A stretch of DNA of 64,000 nucleotides from Siphonodentalium dalli (lineage: Eukaryota; Mollusca; Scaphopoda; Gadilida; Siphonodentaliidae). The notes below the pieces were generated by a model. The model saw only the letters and a program-made list of their open reading frames with translations. It had not been told where the DNA came from and ran no database searches. Positions 53,782 through 64,000 of the stretch are shown here, piece after piece (position 1 is the stretch's first letter; the number at the start of each line of letters is the position of its first letter). The stretch spans positions 61,710,025 through 61,774,024 of the forward strand of contig CP136068.1 in the NCBI GenBank assembly GCA_032622095.1, in the 5' to 3' direction. The position numbers and the translations under genes were made by a program.

Positions 53782-55840
53782 TTGAAAAGGAGGAACTCAT
53801 ATAAGAGTGGACAGGGAAGAACTCATATAAGAGTGGACATGCAGGAATTCATATAAGAGTGGACAGGGAGGAACTCATAAGAGTGGACAGGGAGGAACTC
53901 ATAAGAGTGGACAGGGAGAAACTCATAAGAGTGGACATGGAGGAACTCATAAGAGTGGACAGGCAGGAACTCATATAAGAGTGGACAGGCTGGAACTCAT
54001 ATACGAGTGGACAGGCTGGAACTCATATACGAGTGGACAGGCAGCAACTCATATAATAGTGGACAGGGATGAACTCATAAGAGAGGACAGGGAGGAACTA
54101 ATATATGAGTGTACATGGAGGAACTAATATAAGAGTGGACAGGGAGGAACTAATATAAGAGTGGACAGGGAGGAACTAATATAAGAGTGGACAGGGAGGA
54201 ACTAATATAAGAGTGGACAGGGAGGAACTAATATAAGAGTGGACAGGGAGGAACTCATATAAGAGTGGACAGGCTGGAACTCTTAAGAGTGGACAGGCAG
54301 GAATTCATATAAGAGTGGACAGTCAGCAACTCATATAAGAGTGGACAGGGAGGAACTCAAATAAGAGTGGACAGACAGCAACTCATATAAGAGTGGACAT
54401 GGATGAACTCATATACTAGTGGCAGGCAGCAACTCATATACTAGTGGACAGGGAGGAACTCATATAAGAGTGGACAGGCAGGAACTCATATAAGAGTGGA
54501 CAGTCAGCAACTCATATTAGAGTGGACAGGGAGGAACTCATAAGAGTGGACAGGGAGGAACTCATATAAGAGTGGACAGGGAGGAACTCATATAAGAGTG
54601 GACAAGCTGGAACTCATATAAAAGTGGACAGGGAGGATCTCAAATAAGAGTGGACAGGGAGGAACTCATATCACAGTGGACAGGGAAGAACTCATATAAG
54701 AGTGGACATGCAGGAATTCATATAAGAGTGGACAGGCTGGGACTCATATAATAGTGGACAGGCAACAACTCATATAAGAGTGGACTGGGAGGAACTCATA
54801 TAAGAGTGGAAAATGAGGGACTCATATAAGAGTGGACAATGAGGAACTCATATAAGAGTGGACTGTGAGGAACTCATATAAGAGTGGACAGGGAGGAACT
54901 AATATAAGAGTGGACAAGTATGAATTCATATAAGAGTGGACATGCAGCAACTCATATAAGAGTGGACAGGGAGGAACTCATATAAGAGTGGACAGACAGC
55001 AACTCATATAAGAGTGGACATGGATGAACTCATATACTAGTGGCAGGCAGCAACTCATATACTAATGGACAGGGAGGAACTCATATAAGAGTGGACAGGC
55101 AGGAACTCATATAAGAGTGGACAGTCAGCAACTCATATAAGAGTGGACAGCGAGCAACTCATAAAAGAGTGGACAGGGAGCAACTCATAGTAGAGTGGAC
55201 AGGGAGCAACTCATAAAAGAGTGGACAGGGAGCAACTCATATACGAGTGGACAGGGAGCAACTCATATAAGAGTGGACACGCAGGAACTCATATAAGAGT
55301 GGACACGCAGGAACTCATATAAGAGTGGACAGGGAGGAACTCATATAAGAGTGGACAGGGAGGAACTCATATAAGAGTGGACAGAGAGGAACTCATATAG
55401 GAGTGGACAGGCAGGAACTCATATAAGAGTGAACAGGGAGGAACTCATATGCGAGTGGACATGCAGGAACTCATATTAGAGTGGGCAGGGAGGAACTCAT
55501 ATTAGAGTGGACAGGGAGGAACTCATATAAGATGGACAGGGAGGAACTCATATTAGAGTGGACAGGGAGGAACTCATAAGAGTGGACAGGGAGGAACTCA
55601 TATAAGAGTGGACAGCGAGGAACTCATATAAGAGTGGACAGGGAGGAACTCATATAAGAGTGGACAGGGAGGAACTCATATAAGAGTGGACAGGGAGGAA
55701 CTCATATAAGAGTGAACAGGGAGGAACCCATATAAGAGTGGACAGGCAGGAACTCATATAAGAGTGGACAGGCAGGAACTCATATAAGAGTGGACAGGCA
55801 GGAACTCATATAGCAGTGTACAGGGAGGAACTCATAAGAG
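53782..55840 (+). repeat. Reference 2,059-bp HOR unit
   Basis: The order is: anchor; GAAGAACTC; ATGCAGGAATTC; four 24-bp CATAAG monomers; GGCAGG; two GGCTGG with ATACGAG; GGCAGC with ATAATAG; CATAAGAGAGG; AATATATGAG; a run of AACTAATATAAG; GGCTGG; the GTCAGC/GACAGC/ATGGATG/ACTAGT cassette; GGATCTC; CACAG; GGCTGGGAC; GGCAACAAC; ACTGGGAGG; AATGAGGGAC; ACTGTGAGG; ATGAATTC; the cassette again, 621 bp after the first; the GAGCAAC run; two ACGCAGG; GTGAACAGG; TATGCGAG; TATTAG; AAGATGG; consensus monomers; GGAACCC; three GGCAGG; GCAGTGTAC. About 80 monomers. Confidence 0.88.
54310..55140 (+). repeat. Internal duplicated cassette of the HOR (621-bp spacing)
   Basis: The series GTCAGCAAC, GGGAGG, GACAGCAAC, ATGGATG, ACTAGTGGCAGGCAGC, ACTAGTGG, GGCAGG, GTCAGCAAC occurs twice per HOR. 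In this unit GGCAGGCAGC is at 54,421 and 55,042. The ACTAGT pair is a perfect 6-bp palindrome at 25-bp spacing and serves as a landmark in most units. After the first copy a TATTAG monomer follows, after the second the GAGCAACTCATAAAAG run, so the two copies can be told apart. Confidence 0.85.
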
Positions 55841-57878
55841 TTGACAGGGAGGAACTCATATAAGAGTGGACAGGGAAGAACTCATATAAGAGTGGACATG
55901 CAGGAATTCATATAAGAGTGGACAGGGAGGAACTCATAAGAGTGGACAGGTAGGAACTCATAAGAGTGGACAGGGAGGAACTCATAAGAGTGGACATGGA
56001 GGAACTCATAAGAGTGGACAGGCAGGAACTCATATAAGAGTGGACAGGCTGGAACTCATATACGAGTGGACAGGCTGGAACTCATGTACGAGTGGACAGG
56101 CAGCAACTCATATAATAGTGGACAGGGAGGAACTCATAAGAGAGGACAGGGAGGAACTAATATATGAGTGTACATGGAGGAACTAATATAAGAGTGGACA
56201 GGGAGGAACTAATATAAGAGTGGACAGGGAGGAACTAATATAAGAGTGGACAGGGAGGAACTAATATAACAGTGGACAGGGAGGAACTAATATAAGAGTG
56301 GACAGGGAGGAACTCATATAAGAGTGGACAGGCTGGAACTCATAAGAGTGGACAGGCAGGAATTCATATAAGAGTGGACAGTCAGCAACTCATATAAGAG
56401 TGGACAGGGAGGAACTCATATAAGAGTGGACAGACAGCAACTCATATAAGAGTGGACATGGATGAACTCATATACTAGTGGCAGGCAGCAACTCATATAC
56501 TAGTGGACAGGGAGGAACTCATATAAGAGTGGACAGGCAGGAACTCATATAAGAGTGGACAGTCAGCAACTCATATTAGAGTGGACAGGGAGGAACTCAT
56601 AAGAGTGGACAGGGAGGAACTCATATAAGAGTGGACAGGGAGGAACTCATATAAGAGTGGACAGAGAGGAACTCATATAGGAGTGGACAGGCAGGAACTC
56701 ATATAAGAGTGAACAGGGAGGAACTCATATGCGAGTGGACATGCAGGAACTCATATTAGAGTGGGCAGGGAGGAACTCATATTAGAGTGGACAGGGAGGA
56801 ACTCATATAAGATGGACAGGGAGGAACTCATATTAGAGTGGACAGGGAGGAACTCATAAGAGTGGACAGGGAGGAACTCATATAAGAGTGGACAGCGAGG
56901 AACTCATATAAGAGTGGACAGGGAGGAACTCATATAAGAGTGGACAGGGAGGAACTCATATAAGAGTGGACAGGGAGGAACTCATATAAGAGTGAACAGG
57001 GAGGAACCCATATAAGAGTGGACAGGCAGGAACTCATATAAGAGTGGACAGGCAGGAACTCATATAAGAGTGGACAGGCAGGAACTCATATAGCAGTGTA
57101 CAGGGAGGAACTCATAAGAGTTGACAGGGAGGAACTCATATAAGAGTGGACAGGGAAGAACTCATATAAGAGTGGACATGCAGGAATTCATATAAGAGTG
57201 GACAGGGAGGAACTCATAAGAGTGGACAGGTAGGAACTCATAAGAGTGGACAGGGAGGAACTCATAAGAGTGGACATGGAGGAACTCATAAGAGTGGACA
57301 GGCAGGAACTCATATAAGAGTGGACAGGCTGGAACTCATATACGAGTGGACAGGCTGGAACTCATGTACGAGTGGACAGGCAGCAACTCATATAATAGTG
57401 GACAGGGAGGAACTCATAAGAGAGGACAGGGAGGAACTAATATATGAGTGTACATGGAGGAACTAATATAAGAGTGGACAGGGAGGAACTAATATAAGAG
57501 TGGACAGGGAGGAACTAATATAAGAGTGGACAGGGAGGAACTAATATAACAGTGGACAGGGAGGAACTAATATAAGAGTGGACAGGGAGGAACTCATATA
57601 AGAGTGGACAGGCTGGAACTCATAAGAGTGGACAGGCAGGAATTCATATAAGAGTGGACAGTCATCAACTCATATAAGAGTGGACAGGGAGGAACTCATA
57701 TAAGAGTGGACAGACAGCAACTCATATAAGAGTGGACATGGATGAACTCATATACTAGTGGCAGGCAGCAACTCATATACTAGTGGACAGGGAGGAACTC
57801 ATATAAGAGTGGACAGGCAGGAACTCATATAAGAGTGGACAGTCAGCAACTCATATTAGAGTGGACAGGGAGGAACTC
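55319..57878 (+). repeat. Nearly perfect 1,280-bp tandem duplication
   Basis: Bases 55,319-56,598 recur at 56,599-57,878, and the match continues to 57,944. Reading the two line by line I find one difference: G at 56,385 against T at 57,665. Private variants are shared by both copies (GACAGCGAGG, CTCATGTACG, GACAGGTAGG, CATATAGGAG, AATATAACAG). The join near 56,599 lies in consensus monomers that gave the homology. Confidence 0.95.
55841..57120 (+). repeat. Shortened HOR unit (1,280 bp) created by the duplication
   Basis: From the anchor to about 56,660 this is a normal unit. It then jumps to the GACAGAGAGG section near the end of the HOR, skipping the GGATCTC-to-ACGCAGG half. The anchor interval therefore equals the duplication length. 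Confidence 0.88.
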
Positions 57879-59155
57879 ATAAGAGTGGACAGGGAGGAAC
57901 TCATATAAGAGTGGACAGGGAGGAACTCATATAAGAGTGGACAGGCTGGAACTCATATAAGAGTGGACAGGGAGGATCTTAAATAAGAGTGGACAGGGAG
58001 GAACTCATATAACAGTGGACAGGGAAGAACTCATATAAGAGTGGACATGCAGGAATTCATATAAGAGTGGACAGGCTGGGACTCATATAATAGTGGACAG
58101 GCAACAACTCATATAAGAGTGGACTGGGAGGAACTCATATAAGAGTGGACAATGAGGGACTCATATCAGAGTGGACAATGAGGAACTCATATAAGAGTGG
58201 ACTGTGAGGAACACATATAAGAGTGGACAGGGAGGAACTAATATAAGAGTGGACAAGTATGAATTCATATAAGAGTGGACATGCAGCAACTCATATAAGA
58301 GTGGACAGGGAGGAACTCATATAAGAGTGGACAGACAGCAACTCATATAAGAGTGGACATGGATGAACTCATATACTAGTGGCAGGCAGCAACTCATATA
58401 CTAGTGGACAGGGAGGAACTCATATAAGAGTGGACAGGCAGGAACTCATATAAGAGTGGACAGTCAGCAACTCATATAAGAGTGGACAGGGAGCAACTCA
58501 TAAAAGAGTGGACAGGGAGCAACTCATAAAAGAGTGGACAGGGAGCAACTCATAAAAGAGTGGACAGGGAGCAACTCATATACGAGTGGACAGGGAGCAT
58601 CTCATATAAGAGTGGACACGCAGGAACTCATATAAGAGTGGACACGCAGGAACTCATATAAGAGTGGACAGGGAGGAACTCATATAAGAGTGGACAGGGA
58701 GGAACTCATATAAGAGTGGACAGAGAGGAACTCATATAAGAGTGGACAGGCAGGAACTCATATAAGAGTGAACAGGGAGGAACTCATATGCGAGTGGACA
58801 TGCAGGAACTCATATTAGAGTGGACAGGGAGGAACTCATATTAGAGTGGACAGGGCGGAACTCATATAAGATGGACAGGGAGGAACTCATATTAGAGTGG
58901 ACAGGGAGGAACTCATAAGAGTGGACAGGGAGGAACTCATATAAGAGTGGACAGGGAGTAACTCATATAAGAGTGGACAGGGAGGAACTCATATAAGAGT
59001 GGACAGGGAGGAACTCATATAAGAGTGAACAGGGAGGAACCCATATAAGAGTGGACAGGCAGGAACTCATATAAGAGTGGACAGGCAGGAACTCATATAA
59101 GAGTGGACAGGGAGGAACTCATATAGCAGTGTACAGGGAGGAACTCATATAAGAG
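57121..59155 (+). repeat. HOR unit of about 2,035 bp with eroded end anchor
   Basis: Standard order, one consensus monomer fewer near 58.9 kb. At its end the CATAAGAGTTGACAGG anchor has become CATATAAGAGTGGACAGG (about 59,145-59,162), adding the two bases of a TA. The preceding GCAGTGTAC is intact at 59,127, which shows that the anchor was converted to consensus rather than lost with its surroundings. Confidence 0.88.
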
Positions 59156-61240
59156 TGGACAGGGAGGAACTCATATAAGAGTGGACAGGGAAGAACTCAT
59201 ATAAGAGTGGACATGCAGGAATTCATATAAGAGTGGACAGGGAGGAACTCATAAGAGTGGACAGGGAGGAACTCATAAGAGTGGACAGGGAGGAACTCAT
59301 AAGAGTGGACATGGAGGAACTCATAAGAGTGGACAGGCAGGAACTCATATAATAGTGGACAGGCTGGAACTCATATACGAGTGGACAGGCTGGAACTCAT
59401 ATACGAGTGGACAGGCAGGAACTCATATAATAGTGGACAGGGAGGAACTCATAAGAGAGGACAGGGAGGAACTAATATATGAGTGTACATGGAGGAACTA
59501 ATATAAGAGTGGACAGGGAGGAACTAATATAAGAGTGGGCAGGGAGGAACTAATATAAGAGTGGACAGGGAGGAACTAATATAAGAGTGGACAGGGAGGA
59601 ACTAATATAAGAGTGGACAGGGAGGAACTCATATAAGAGTGGACAGGCTGGAACTCATAAGAGTGGACAGGCAGGAATTCATATAAGAGTGGACAGTCAG
59701 CAACTCATATAAGAGTGGATAGGGAGGAACTCATATAAGAGTGGACAGACAGCAACTCATATAAGAGTGGACATGGATGAACTCATATACTAGTGGCAGG
59801 CAGCAACTCATATACTAGTGGACAGGGAGGAACTCATATAAGAGTGGACAGGCAGGAACTCATATAAGAGTGGACAGTCAGCAACTCATATTAGAGTGGA
59901 CAGGGAGGAACTCATAAGAGTGGACAGGGAGGAACTCATATAAGAGTGGACAGGGAGGAACTCATATAAGAGTGGACAGGCTGGAACTCATATAAGAGTG
60001 GACAGGGAGGATCTCAAATAAGAGTGGACAGGGAGGAACTCATATAACAGTGGACAGGGAAGAACTCATATAAGAGTGGACATGCAGGAATTCATATAAG
60101 AGTGGACAGGCTGGGACTCATATAATAGTGGACAGGCAACAACTCATATAAGAGTGGACTGGGAGGAACTCATATAAGAGTGGACAATGAGGGACTCATA
60201 TAAGAGTGGACAATGAGGAACTCATATAAGAGTGGACTGTGAGGAACTCATATAAGAGTGGACAGGGAGGAACTAATATAATAGTGGACAAGGATGAATT
60301 CATATAAGAGTGGACATGCAGCAACTCATATAAGAGTGGACAGGGAGGAACTCATATAAGAGTGGACAGACAGCAACTCATATAAGAGTGGACATGGATG
60401 AACTCATATACTAGTGGCAGGCAGCAACTCATATACTAGTGGACAGGGAGGAACTCATATAAGAGTGGACAGGCAGGAGCTCATATAAGAGTGGACAGTC
60501 AGCAACTCATATAAGAGTGGACAGGGAGCAACTCATAAAAGAGTGGACAGGGAGCAACTCATAAAATAGTGGACAGGGAGCAACTCATAAAAGAGTGGAC
60601 AGGGAGCAACTCATATACGAGTGGACAGGGAGCAACTCATATAAGAGTGGACACGCAGGAACTCATATAAGAGTGGACACGCAGGAACTCATATAAGAGT
60701 GGACAGGGATGAACTCATATAAGAGTGGACAGAGAGGAACTCATATAAGAGTGGACAGAGAGGAACTCATATAAGAGTGGACAGGCAGGAACTCATATAA
60801 GAGTGAACAGGGAGGAACTCATATGCGAGTGGACATGCAGGAACTCATATTAGAGTGGACAGGGAGGAACTCATATTAGAGTGGACAGGGAGGAACTCAT
60901 ATAAGATGGACAGGGAGGAACTCATATTAGAGTGGACAGGGAGGAACTCATAAGAGTGGACAGGGAGGAACTCATATAAGAGTGGACAGGGAGGAACTCA
61001 TATAAGAGTGGACAGGGAGGAACTCATATAAGAGTGGACAGGGAGGAACTCATATAAGAGTGGACAGGGAGGAACTCATATAAGAGTGGACAGGGAGGAA
61101 CTCATATAAGAGTGAACAGGGAGGAACCCATATAAGAGTGGACAGGCAGGAACTCATATAAGAGTGTACAGGCAGGAACTCATATAAGAGTGGACAGGCA
61201 GGAACTCATATAGCAGTGTACAGGGAGGAACTCATAAGAG
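59156..61240 (+). repeat. HOR unit of about 2,085 bp
   Basis: Standard order with one more consensus monomer in the run near 61.0 kb. Small private variants are GTGGGCAGGG (about 59,536), GATAGGGAGG (about 59,719) and GGCAGGAGCTC (about 60,475); the last recurs near 62,866 in the next unit. Confidence 0.88.
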
Positions 61241-63629
61241 TTGACAGGGAGGAACTCATATAAGAGTGGACAGGGAAGAACTCATATAAGAGTGGACATG
61301 CAGGAATTCATATAAGAGTGGACAGGGAGGAACTCATAAGAGTGGACAGGGAGGAACTCATAAGAGTGGACAGGGAGGAACTCATAAGAGTGGACATGGA
61401 GGAACTCATAAGAGTGGACAGGCAGGAACTCATATAAGAGTGGACAGGCTGGAACTCATATACGAGCGGACAGACTGGAACTCATATACGAGTGGACAGG
61501 CAGCAACTCATATAATAGTGGACAGGGAGGAACTCATAAGAGAGGACAGGGAGGAACTAATATATGAGTGTACATGGAGGAACTAATATAAGAGTGGACA
61601 GGGAGGAACTAATATAAGAGTGGACAGGGAGGAACTAATATAAGAGTGGACAGGGAGGAACTCATATAAGTGTGGACAGGCTGGAATTCATAAGAGTGGA
61701 CAGGCAGGAATTCATATAAGAGTGGACAGTCAGCAACTCATATAAGAGTGGACAGGGAGGAACTCATATAAGAGTGGACAGACAGCAACTCATATAAGAG
61801 TGGACATGGGTGAACTCATATACTAGTGGCAGGCAGCAACTCATATACTAGTGGACCGGGAGGAACTCATATAAGAGTGGACAGGCAGGAACTCATATAA
61901 GAGTGGACAGTCAGCAACTCATATTAGAGTGGACAGGGAGGAACTCATAAGAGTGGACAGGGAGGAACTCATATAAGAGTGGACAGGGAGGAACTCATAT
62001 AAGAGTGGACAGGCTGGAACTCATATAAGAGTGGACAGGGAGGAACTCATAAGAGTGGACAGGGAGGAACTCATAAGAGTGGACATGGAGGAACTCATAA
62101 GAGTGGACAGGCAGGAACTCATATAAGAGTGGACAGGCTGGAACTCATATACGAGCGGACAGACTGGAACTCATATACGAGTGGACAGGCAGCAACTCAT
62201 ATAATAGTGGACAGGGAGGAACTCATAAGAGAGGACAGGGAGGAACTAATATATGAGTGTACATGGAGGAACTAATATAAGAGTGGACAGGGAGGAACTC
62301 ATATAAGAGTGGACAGGGAGGAACTCATATAAGAGTGGACAGGGAGGAACTAATATAAGAGTGGACAGGGAGGAACTCATATAAGAGTGGACAGGGAGGA
62401 ACTCATATAAGAGTGGACAGGCTGGAACTCATATAAGAGTGGACAGGGAGGATCTCAAATAAGAGTGGACAGGGAGGAACTCATATAATAGTGGACAGGC
62501 AACAACTCATATAAGAGTGGACTGGGAGGAACTCATATAAGAGTGGACAATGAGGGACTCATATAAGAGTGGACAATGAGGAACTCATATAAGAGTGGAC
62601 TGTGAGGAACTCATATAAGAGTGGACAGGGAGGAACTCATATAAGAGTGGACAGGGAGGAACTCATATAAGAGTGGACAGAGAGGAACTCATATAAGAGT
62701 GGACATGCAGCAACTCATATAAGAGTGGACAGGGAGGAACTCATATAAGAGTGGACAGACATCAACTCATATAAGAGTGGACATGGATGAACTCATATAC
62801 TAGTGGCAGGCAGCAACTCATATACTAGTGGACAGGGAGGAACTCATATAAGAGTGGACAGGCAGGAGCTCATATAAGAGTGGACAGTCAGCAACTCATA
62901 TAAGAGTGGACAGGGAGCAACTCATAAAAGAGTAGACAGGGAGCAACTCATAAAATAGTGGACAGGGAGCAACTCATAAAAGAGTGGACAGGGAGCAACT
63001 CATATACGAGTGGACAGGGAGCAACTCATATAAGAGTGGACACGCAGGAACTCATATAAGAGTGGACACGCAGGAACTCATATAAGAGTGGACAGGGATG
63101 AACTCATATAAGAGTGGACAGAGAGGAACTCATATAAGAATGGACAGAGAGGAACTCATATAAGAGTGGACAGGCAGGAACTCATATAAGAGTGAACAGG
63201 GAGGAACTCATATGCGAGTGGACATGCAGGAACTCATATTAGAGTGGACAGGGAGGAACTCATATTAGAGTGGACAGGGAGGAACTCATATAAGATGGAC
63301 AGGGAGGAACTCATATTAGAGTGGACAGGGAGGAACTCATAAGAGTGGACAGGGAGGAACTCATATAAGAGTGGACAGGGAGGAACTCATATAAGAGTGG
63401 ACAGGGAGGAACTCATATAACAGTGGACAGGGAGGAACTCATATAAGAGTGGACAGGGAGGAACTCATATAAGAGTGGACAGGGAGGAACTCATATAAGA
63501 GTGAACAGGGAGGAACCCATATAAGAGTGGATAGGCAGGAACTCATATAAGAGTGTACAGGCAGGAACTCATATAAGAGTGGACAGGCAGGAACTCATAT
63601 AGCAGTGTACAGGGAGGAACTCATAAGAG
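61241..63629 (+). repeat. Rearranged HOR unit (2,389 bp)
   Basis: After reaching GGCTGG near 62,010 the sequence returns to the 24-bp CATAAG run. It repeats the segment with CGAGCGGACAGACTGG (61,463 and 62,152, shift 689) up to about 62,300, then continues through GGATCTC, ATAATAG joined directly to GGCAACAAC (62,480-62,505), and on to the anchor. The same CGAGCGGACAGACTGG appears at 63,852 in the next unit. Confidence 0.85.
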
Positions 63630-64000
63630 TTGACAGGGAGGAACTCATATAAGAGTGGACAGGGAAGAACTCATATAAGAGTGGACATGCAGGAATTCAT
63701 ATAAGAGTGGACAGGGAGGAACTCATAAGAGTGGACAGGGAGGAACTCATAAGAGTGGACAGGGAGGAACTCATAAGAGTGGACATGGAGGAACTCATAA
63801 GAGTGGACAGGCAGGAACTCATATAAGAGTGGACAGGCTGGAACTCATATACGAGCGGACAGACTGGAACTCATATACGAGTGGACAGGCAGCAACTCAT
63901 ATAATAGTGGACAGGGAGGAACTCATAAGAGAGGACAGGGAGGAACTAATATATGAGTGTACATGGAGGAACTAATATAAGAGTGGACAGGGAGGAACTC
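63630..64000 (+). repeat. Start of a further HOR unit, cut by the window edge
   Basis: Standard post-anchor order through the CATAAG run, CGAGCGGACAGACTGG, CATAAGAGAGG and AATATATGAG monomers. The array plainly continues past the window. Confidence 0.9.

Larger units (their letters stand above)
1..64000 (+). repeat. 26-bp satellite array, uninterrupted across the window
   Basis: Every line of the window reads as head-to-tail copies of one 26-bp unit: G-rich half GGACAGGGAGGAA, then AT-rich half CTCATATAAGAGT. Monomers of 24 bp (CATAAGAG instead of CATATAAGAG) and 25 bp (CTAGTGGCAGGCAGC form) are interspersed. The plus strand of the consensus is 19/26 purine and 12/26 G+C, with nine G against three C. 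I found no inverted monomers, no unique insert and no telomere-like TTAGGG tract. Recurrent variants include GGCAGG, GGCTGG, GTCAGC, GACAGC, ATGCAGGAATTC, ATGGATG, GGATCTCAAATAAG, AATGAGGGAC, ACTGTGAGG, GAGCAACTCATAAAAG and ACGCAGG. Satellite arrays of this size are typical of eukaryotic heterochromatin; the chromosomal location and species are unknown. No gene is present in any stretch. Confidence 0.98.

Noticed and set aside
1-64000. CRISPR array (regular short repeats)
   Set aside because: There are no unique spacers: adjacent units are variants of each other end to end, with no leader and no cas genes.
1-64000. Ribosome binding sites, because AGGGAGGAAC resembles a Shine-Dalgarno sequence
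   Set aside because: It is in nearly every monomer, is not followed by a start codon and coding frame, and the setting looks eukaryotic.
1-64000. TATA-box promoters from TATATAAG-like stretches
   Set aside because: They are part of the monomer consensus and recur throughout; without transcription data none can be called a promoter.
1-64000. CENP-B box or telomeric repeats
   Set aside because: I looked for a TTCG-containing CENP-B-like core and for TTAGGG runs and saw neither in the monomer or its variants.
1-64000. G-quadruplex array from GG/GGG runs
   Set aside because: Each monomer has GG, GGG and GG close together, but the fourth run is about 16 bases away across the AT-rich half, and most runs are only two G long. 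Support is weak.
1-64000. Transposon insertion or target-site duplication within the array
   Set aside because: No stretch departs from monomer sequence; every irregularity seen is an indel or rearrangement of monomers.

Overview
The whole 64,000-base window is one head-to-tail tandem repeat (satellite) array. I see no protein-coding gene, RNA gene, transposon, CRISPR array, replication origin or unique sequence, and both window edges fall inside the array. The repeat unit is 26 bp: a G-rich half, GGACAGGGAGGAA, followed by an AT-rich half, CTCATATAAGAGT. A common shorter form lacks one TA (24 bp). Dividing the window length by an average of about 25.7 bp gives roughly 2,500 monomers (an estimate, not a count). 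All monomers point the same way. An uninterrupted array of this size suggests a eukaryotic chromosome (centromeric, pericentromeric, subtelomeric or other heterochromatin). I do not recognise the family and cannot name a taxon.

The monomer variants are not random: they recur in a fixed order as a higher-order repeat (HOR) of about 80 monomers. A rare junction, GCAGTGTAC followed one monomer later by CATAAGAGTTGACAGG, serves as an anchor. Its TTGACA lies at 1, 3633, 7495, 9471, 12788, 14435, 16520, 24307, 27668, 32755, 36932, 44893, 50003, 51749, 53782, 55841, 57121, (eroded, 59156), 61241 and 63630. The clean unit is 2,059 bp (53782-55840). Several other intervals equal 2,059 bp plus or minus whole monomers (for example 2,033 and 2,085).

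Layout: 1-7494 holds two copies of a longer, divergent unit (3,632 and 3,862 bp). 7495-16519 holds 1.6-3.3 kb units with a 1,206-bp tandem duplication and a dispersed 1.2-kb copy. 14839-34482 is a large tandem duplication: an 11.17-kb segment followed by an 8.47-kb version of it lacking 2,674 bp, with the join localised to 46 bp. 34.5-37.1 kb is a mosaic of the same material. 38.6-43.6 kb has a 1,864-bp period, and 41.5-51.3 kb is a roughly 5.1-kb tandem duplication. 51749-64000 is the most regular part, made of 2.06-kb units, and includes a 1,280-bp duplication whose copies differ at one base.

The open frames of 60-97 codons in this window are by-products of the repeat: 26 is not a multiple of 3, the plus-strand frames open with GTG, and they exist only where variant monomers remove the periodic stop. 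What the window records is satellite evolution by unequal exchange, not a set of cooperating genes.
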